From a virus, in the IMG/VR virus record IMGVR_UViG_3300032116_000718, positions 1 to 34,690 of that record: a stretch of DNA of 34,690 bases; one strand, 5' to 3'. This document shows positions 30,729 through 34,690 of this stretch, piece after piece. The translations under genes were made by a program, and so were the position numbers. Below the pieces are notes generated by a model. It was given only the letters and a program-made list of their open reading frames with translations. It ran no database searches and was not told where the DNA came from. The first letter of the stretch is position 1; every line of letters starts with the position of its first letter.

Positions 30729-31321
30729 TGAGCAGAAATATACTTTTTATTTCAGTTGATACGATAAAGGACAGAACAGGTTTGCACGTTAACGTAGACC
30801 CTAAGTTGGTCTTTCCTGACATCCTTTATGCCCAAGATGCATACATCCTCCCTGCACTTGGAACTGCATTGTATGAGAAGTTACAAACGGGTATTGAGTG
30901 CGGTGATTTGAACTGTGATGAAGAAACTTTGTTGAATACCTACATAACACCTTGTTTAGTTTACTATGTTATGAGTGAACTCCCAATGGCATTGTCTTAT
31001 CAATTCTACAATAAAGGAGTAGTACGGAAGTCGGGTGATAATCAAACCGAACCGAGTGCATCAGAATTGGCAGATGTTGCCAATCGTTATGGAGCAAGGG
31101 CAGAGTTTTACAAGCAAAGGTTGATTAAGTTCTTAAAGCAAGAATCTCAAGCAAGTGCTAAATATCCCGAATACATAAACCCTGGCACTGGAGTTGATAC
31201 CATTGTTCCCGACAATGATGCCTACACCACTACAATATGGTTGGGAGATTATGACTGCGGAAGGTATAAAACATTTGAAGAAAAATATCAAGGAGACATA
31301 AATCGTTGTTGTGGCGAATAA
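30728..31321 (+). CDS. Head completion protein (DUF6712-like)
   Basis: 197 residues, helical, with VDPKLVFPDILYAQDAYI near the start and YYVMSELPMALSY in the middle. These are landmarks of the head-completion-type proteins found after portal or MuF in Bacteroidota phages. The C-terminus carries three Cys in short order (YDCGRYK, RCCGE). It would join the portal ring. The start overlaps the portal stop. Confidence 0.65.
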   Translation: MSRNILFISVDTIKDRTGLHVNVDPKLVFPDILYAQDAYILPALGTALYEKLQTGIECGDLNCDEETLLNTYITPCLVYYVMSELPMALSYQFYNKGVVRKSGDNQTEPSASELADVANRYGARAEFYKQRLIKFLKQESQASAKYPEYINPGTGVDTIVPDNDAYTTTIWLGDYDCGRYKTFEEKYQGDINRCCGE

Positions 31322-31469
31322 AACATACACTAAAAAGAACCAAGAGAAACTCCGTGTTTATCTTGAAAAAATAAAAAAGGATGACCCTAAACAATCTGAT
31401 AAAGACAATAGAAGACTTGGGAAATGCCCATCAACAAATCAAGACAACCTTTTACGGAAACGCTTTTGA
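31311..31469 (+). CDS. Possible small basic protein (GTG start)
   Basis: 52 residues from GTG 31311, basic and Lys-rich (NKTYTKKNQEKLRVYLEK). It fills the 59-base gap before the next gene and then overlaps it for 89 bases in another frame. The N-terminal half looks protein-like and the C-terminal half does not. It could be a real small gene or only the leader of the next one. Confidence 0.35.
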   Translation: MANKTYTKKNQEKLRVYLEKIKKDDPKQSDKDNRRLGKCPSTNQDNLLRKRF

Positions 31470-31827
31470 TTTTTTGAGTAAGGGTACGGACAATGTCTAT
31501 CCTGCTTTATTCTTTGACCTAACGGGTGCATCCATCAATGGTAAAAGTTCAACTATCAACTTCACCATGTTTTTCTGTGATAGGGTACTTCCCGAGCAAT
31601 CAAATGAGCAAGAGGTTCTATCGGACCAATTACTCACTGCTCAAGATATTATTGCACAGTTGCATTATAACGATTACGATTTCGTTCTTCAAGATGCGGT
31701 TACGCTTGATTTCTTTACGGAAGACACACCCGAATACTTAGCAGGAGTTAGTGCAACTATTGCACTTGATTTACCATACTTACAGAATAGGTGTGAAGTT
31801 CCAACAGACTACACTTATCCATCATAA
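31381..31827 (+). CDS. Tail terminator or connector protein
   Basis: 148 residues, alpha/beta. The start (MTLNNLIKTIEDLGNAH) and the conserved-looking VYPALFFDL, then VLSDQLLTAQDI, fit the tail-completion/terminator class that caps the tail tube. It follows the head completion gene, as expected for the last connector. No enzymatic motif. Confidence 0.62.
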   Translation: MTLNNLIKTIEDLGNAHQQIKTTFYGNAFDFLSKGTDNVYPALFFDLTGASINGKSSTINFTMFFCDRVLPEQSNEQEVLSDQLLTAQDIIAQLHYNDYDFVLQDAVTLDFFTEDTPEYLAGVSATIALDLPYLQNRCEVPTDYTYPS

Positions 31828-31848
31828 ACCTATTTAAAGAAAAAGAAA

Positions 31849-32196
31849 ATGGCATCAGATTTCAGACCAGGGAAACTTGATATTCAAATTTGGAGAAATG
31901 ACACTTGGCAGCAGGTGTTTACTCTTTTGGCAGATACTACACCAATAAACTTATCAGGTGCAACAGTTTATATTCAGGTCCGCAAAGGGTGTGCAGGTAC
32001 TCTTGCATTGACTTTGACTAATGGAAGCGGTGTAACTATCGGAGGTGTGAGCAATAACCAAATCACAGTAAACAAGTTGGTTAATATAGACAAGGGAAAT
32101 TATGTGTGGGATATGCAGGTTACTTTTACAGACTTGACTGTTAAGACCTACCTTGAAGGTGATTTTATTGTGTATGATGATGTAACTAAACCATAG
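31849..32196 (+). CDS. BppU-like baseplate upper protein
   Basis: 115 residues, all beta. The text (IQIWRNDTWQQVFTL, LSGATVYIQVRKG, then GNYVWDMQVTFTD and TYLEGDFIVYDDVT) closely follows the N-terminal BppU domain that carries receptor-binding proteins in siphophage baseplates. It is separated from the fibre gene by 3 bases, so the two probably assemble together. Confidence 0.78.
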   Translation: MASDFRPGKLDIQIWRNDTWQQVFTLLADTTPINLSGATVYIQVRKGCAGTLALTLTNGSGVTIGGVSNNQITVNKLVNIDKGNYVWDMQVTFTDLTVKTYLEGDFIVYDDVTKP

Positions 32197-32199
32197 AAG

Positions 32200-34443
32200 A
32201 TGAGCATTGATGTAAACGTAACGAATGATTTAGTAGTAGTTACAGAGAGCAGTGAAGATATAACGGTTAACGTTAGTAATGCCCCTGGTCCTGCGGGGCA
32301 AGGTGTTCCTGTTGGTGGAACTGCTGGTCAGGTATTAAAGAAACTTAGCAATACCAATTACGATACTTTTTGGACTTTAGATGGTGTTGGTGTTCCATAT
32401 ACGGGTGCAACGGGTGATGTCAATTTGGGAGCGTTTAATTTAACCGCTACATCAATCATCAAAAGCGGTGGCACATCTTCTCAATTTCTCAAAGCGGATG
32501 GTTCGGTTGATTCAACTACTTACCAACCATTACTCACTAATCCCGTAACGGGTACAGGTGCAACGGGACAAGTTGCATATTGGAACGGAACGAATAGTCA
32601 GACGGGTTCAAACAATCTGTTTTGGGATGCTGCGAATAGTAGGTTGGGGGTATTTAACTCATCACCACTTTATAATTTAGAGGTAGGAAGTGTTTCAAAA
32701 ACTACAAATAGCATTGTAAATACCGCAACTGACAATCCACGAAGGGCAGGATTTTCTGTTGATAATGGTTCAGAGAATAGATTTTTTGCAGGATATGTTG
32801 GTTCTACTACTTTTAATGAAGCTAATTCAGAAGTATATATAGGAAGTCCAGCTGGTTATAAATTAGCATTTGGAACAAGTAATACTATAAAGGCAAAAAT
32901 ATTTAATACAGGCAACCTTGTCCTCCAAAACGGAGGCACATTTTCCGATGCAGGTCAGCGTTTGCAAGTACAGGGTGATGCGTTTATAAAGGGGAGTGGG
33001 GCAACGAGTGGGACAATAGGATTACAAGTTCAAGATAGTGGTGGGGCAAATATGTTAAGATTGCTGAATGACACTACTTTAAAAATAGGAAGTCAAAATG
33101 TTGATATATTCCCAACCGCAAATGGTAGTTCAGTTTCTAATGCAGGTAGAGGTTTAATTATTTCAACAGGTGCAGGAAGTCAAGGAACGGGTGCATTGAA
33201 AGTGGTTGGAACATCACTTGATGCAAGTGGGAATAATTGGTCATTGTGGTTATCTCATACCTTTGGTGCATCATCGGGAACTGCAACTCATAGTGGGTTA
33301 TTATTAAATCAAACCATCAACCAAACAGGCGGTGCAAACGGCATCACTCGTGGTCTATATGTCAATCCCACCCTTACCGCTGCTGCTGATTGGAGAAGTA
33401 TTGAATGGTCAAACAATAGCGGTTGGGGATTGTATGGGGCAGGAACTGCGAATAATTATTTGGGGGGCAGACTATCTATAGCAACAACAAATACACCGAG
33501 GAGATTAAATATAGAGCAAGCGAATGGAAGTACCGCAGCTTCAATTGGATTATATTCAAGTGGAACATTGGTATCTGTTATTGGTATAGATACTGCAAGT
33601 ACAACTGATTTGCAAATAGCGACTGCACAAAGCATAAGATTCTATGCAAGTTCAACTATTGGAAATATTGTTACCGAACCTACTAATGAAAAAATGCGAC
33701 TCACCGCAGCAGGGCGATTGCTTTTGGGAACAACAACCGAATCAACATTCATACTTGATGTCAACGGAACTGCGAGGGTGAGCGGGGATTTATTTGGCAG
33801 TTCTTATTTTCTTAATAGAACAAATAGTGGTGGTTATTATTCAGGAACATCGGATAACTTTGGATTTTGGTATACTGGTAGTGTAGGTAACATAAGTTTA
33901 GCAAACGCACAACCTATTGTTTTTTCTACGGCAAATACAGAACGCCTCCGCATCACAAGTGGGGGGAATTTACTTGTGGGAACTACGACTGACGCAGGGC
34001 AGAAGTTGCAAGTGGTGGGAACGACTATATCAACGGCAACAAATATACCTTTCCAATCTGTTGTTACAAGTTCAGAAATGTATAATTCATTTTTTGTAAA
34101 TACATCAACCTTAATTGGGTATATTGGTAATGGCGATGGTATAATAACTAATGGTGGTACTAATAATTTTGGGATAAGAGCAGAAGCAGATTTAATTTTT
34201 GCTGCTGGTGGAAATAATAGAAGAATGACCATCACCTCAGGTGGCAACCTCCTTATCGGAACTACAACTGATATTGCATCTTCAAAAGTAACTATATCAT
34301 CAACTACACAAGGATTCCTCCCACCTCGGATGACAACCACACAAAAGAACGCAATCAGTAGTCCTGCTGCAGGTCTGCAAGTGTACGATACAACATTAAA
34401 TCAAATGTCATATTACAATGGCACAACTTGGGTAAACTTTTAA
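32200..34443 (+). CDS. Tail fibre / receptor-binding protein
   Basis: 747 residues. The N-terminus has a beta strand and a short collagen-like GPAGQG (about residues 30-36), then GTSSQFLKADGSVDSTTY and other repeats of shaft type. The shaft repeats modules of the form ITSGGNLLxGTTTD (around 33952 and 34228). The tip has GFLPPRMTTTQKNAI and ends YYNGTTWVNF. No S74 chaperone domain is present. Low-GC stretches near 32700-32960 and 34021-34210 alternate with richer ones, which suggests module exchange. The C-terminus is duplicated at the window start. Confidence 0.88.
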   Translation: MSIDVNVTNDLVVVTESSEDITVNVSNAPGPAGQGVPVGGTAGQVLKKLSNTNYDTFWTLDGVGVPYTGATGDVNLGAFNLTATSIIKSGGTSSQFLKADGSVDSTTYQPLLTNPVTGTGATGQVAYWNGTNSQTGSNNLFWDAANSRLGVFNSSPLYNLEVGSVSKTTNSIVNTATDNPRRAGFSVDNGSENRFFAGYVGSTTFNEANSEVYIGSPAGYKLAFGTSNTIKAKIFNTGNLVLQNGGTFSDAGQRLQVQGDAFIKGSGATSGTIGLQVQDSGGANMLRLLNDTTLKIGSQNVDIFPTANGSSVSNAGRGLIISTGAGSQGTGALKVVGTSLDASGNNWSLWLSHTFGASSGTATHSGLLLNQTINQTGGANGITRGLYVNPTLTAAADWRSIEWSNNSGWGLYGAGTANNYLGGRLSIATTNTPRRLNIEQANGSTAASIGLYSSGTLVSVIGIDTASTTDLQIATAQSIRFYASSTIGNIVTEPTNEKMRLTAAGRLLLGTTTESTFILDVNGTARVSGDLFGSSYFLNRTNSGGYYSGTSDNFGFWYTGSVGNISLANAQPIVFSTANTERLRITSGGNLLVGTTTDAGQKLQVVGTTISTATNIPFQSVVTSSEMYNSFFVNTSTLIGYIGNGDGIITNGGTNNFGIRAEADLIFAAGGNNRRMTITSGGNLLIGTTTDIASSKVTISSTTQGFLPPRMTTTQKNAISSPAAGLQVYDTTLNQMSYYNGTTWVNF

Positions 34444-34690
34444 AATAAAATAAAAATGGCAAAACAAATCTCACCCGTTACAATATGGGTAAATGGCGAA
34501 AGCAAACAAGCAGAGTATTTTCAAGTGACTTGCATCAATGACAACTACGAGAACAGTGCTACCAATTATTGGCAGTTGTTCACCAAAGTTGTAGATGCTG
34601 AAGGTGTTGAATCTCAAGGTGAGCAAGTTGCTCAAGGCAATCTAACCATTGATGGTGCAGACTACATCGCTTGGGGAGATCAACCCGCAA
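34178..34690. repeat. Diverged direct repeat, right copy
   Basis: It corresponds to bases 1-522. Identity is complete for 34178-34253 and high elsewhere, with differences concentrated in the fibre tip (about 34355-34443), the intergenic gap and the first codons of the next gene. The copy is cut by the window end. Confidence 0.9.
34456..34690 (+). CDS. Small fibre-associated protein (3' truncated)
   Basis: The first 78 codons of a gene cut by the window end; it is the counterpart of the complete gene at 288-587. It differs at the start (MAKQISPVTIW) and at a few later positions (SKQAEYFQ, YENSATNY). It follows the fibre stop by 12 bases behind an A-rich leader. Confidence 0.75.
   Translation, partial: MAKQISPVTIWVNGESKQAEYFQVTCINDNYENSATNYWQLFTKVVDAEGVESQGEQVAQGNLTIDGADYIAWGDQPA

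Noticed and set aside
32200-34690. Diversity-generating retroelement acting on the fibre tip
   Set aside because: No reverse transcriptase gene, template repeat pair or adenine-biased substitution pattern was seen. The copies differ at many base types.

Overview
The window reads as nearly all of the genome of a tailed double-stranded DNA phage (Caudoviricetes, probably a siphovirus, since it has a tape measure and tail chaperones) that infects a member of the Bacteroidota. The host call rests on A-rich, Shine-Dalgarno-poor leaders before most starts, a Bacteroidota-like promoter match, and a set of gene families typical of phages of that phylum (DUF4373-type replication protein, BppU-like baseplate protein, fibre tips with a GFLPPRMTT motif). 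Nearly every gene is on the + strand, packed with ATGA or TAATG overlaps. No integrase, lysogeny repressor or tRNA was found, so a lytic lifestyle is most likely.

Layout: 1-600, end of a tail fibre gene and its small companion; 598-2480, lysis cassette (two-part spanin candidates, holin candidate, a second spanin candidate of u-spanin type, GH24 endolysin); 2477-3683, metallophosphoesterase and an acidic protein, then a terminator; 3850-5586, small early genes including zinc-ribbon proteins and an XRE regulator; 5480-11114, recombination and replication (annealing protein, SSB-like protein, PD-(D/E)XK nuclease, DUF4373-type protein, C5 DNA methyltransferase, VRR-NUC nuclease, sigma-like factor); 11101-12110, small conserved genes; 12107-15587, three glycosyltransferases and a class I methyltransferase; 15587-18353, ParB-DNA methyltransferase fusion and the two terminase subunits; 18354-18808, a gene-free, strongly structured region; 18809-25113, tail chaperones with a probable -1 frameshift, tail proteins and tape measure; 25138-31827, head module (protease, scaffold, capsid, portal, connectors) cut by three terminators; 31849-34690, baseplate and tail fibre, ending in a diverged copy of the first 522 bases.

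The most unusual feature is the 455-base gap after terL. It has a promoter-like box, then a candidate ncRNA whose intrinsic terminator hairpin exposes a 7-nt loop exactly complementary to a 7-nt stretch upstream (a predicted pseudoknot), then at least three more long-range stem-loops. Other notable points are the diverged duplication linking the two window ends, the order with tail genes before head genes, the glycan-modification cassette with a PLOD-like glycosyltransferase, and low-GC islands that coincide with the two DNA methyltransferases.

All functions are assigned from motifs and gene context read by eye; no database search was run.
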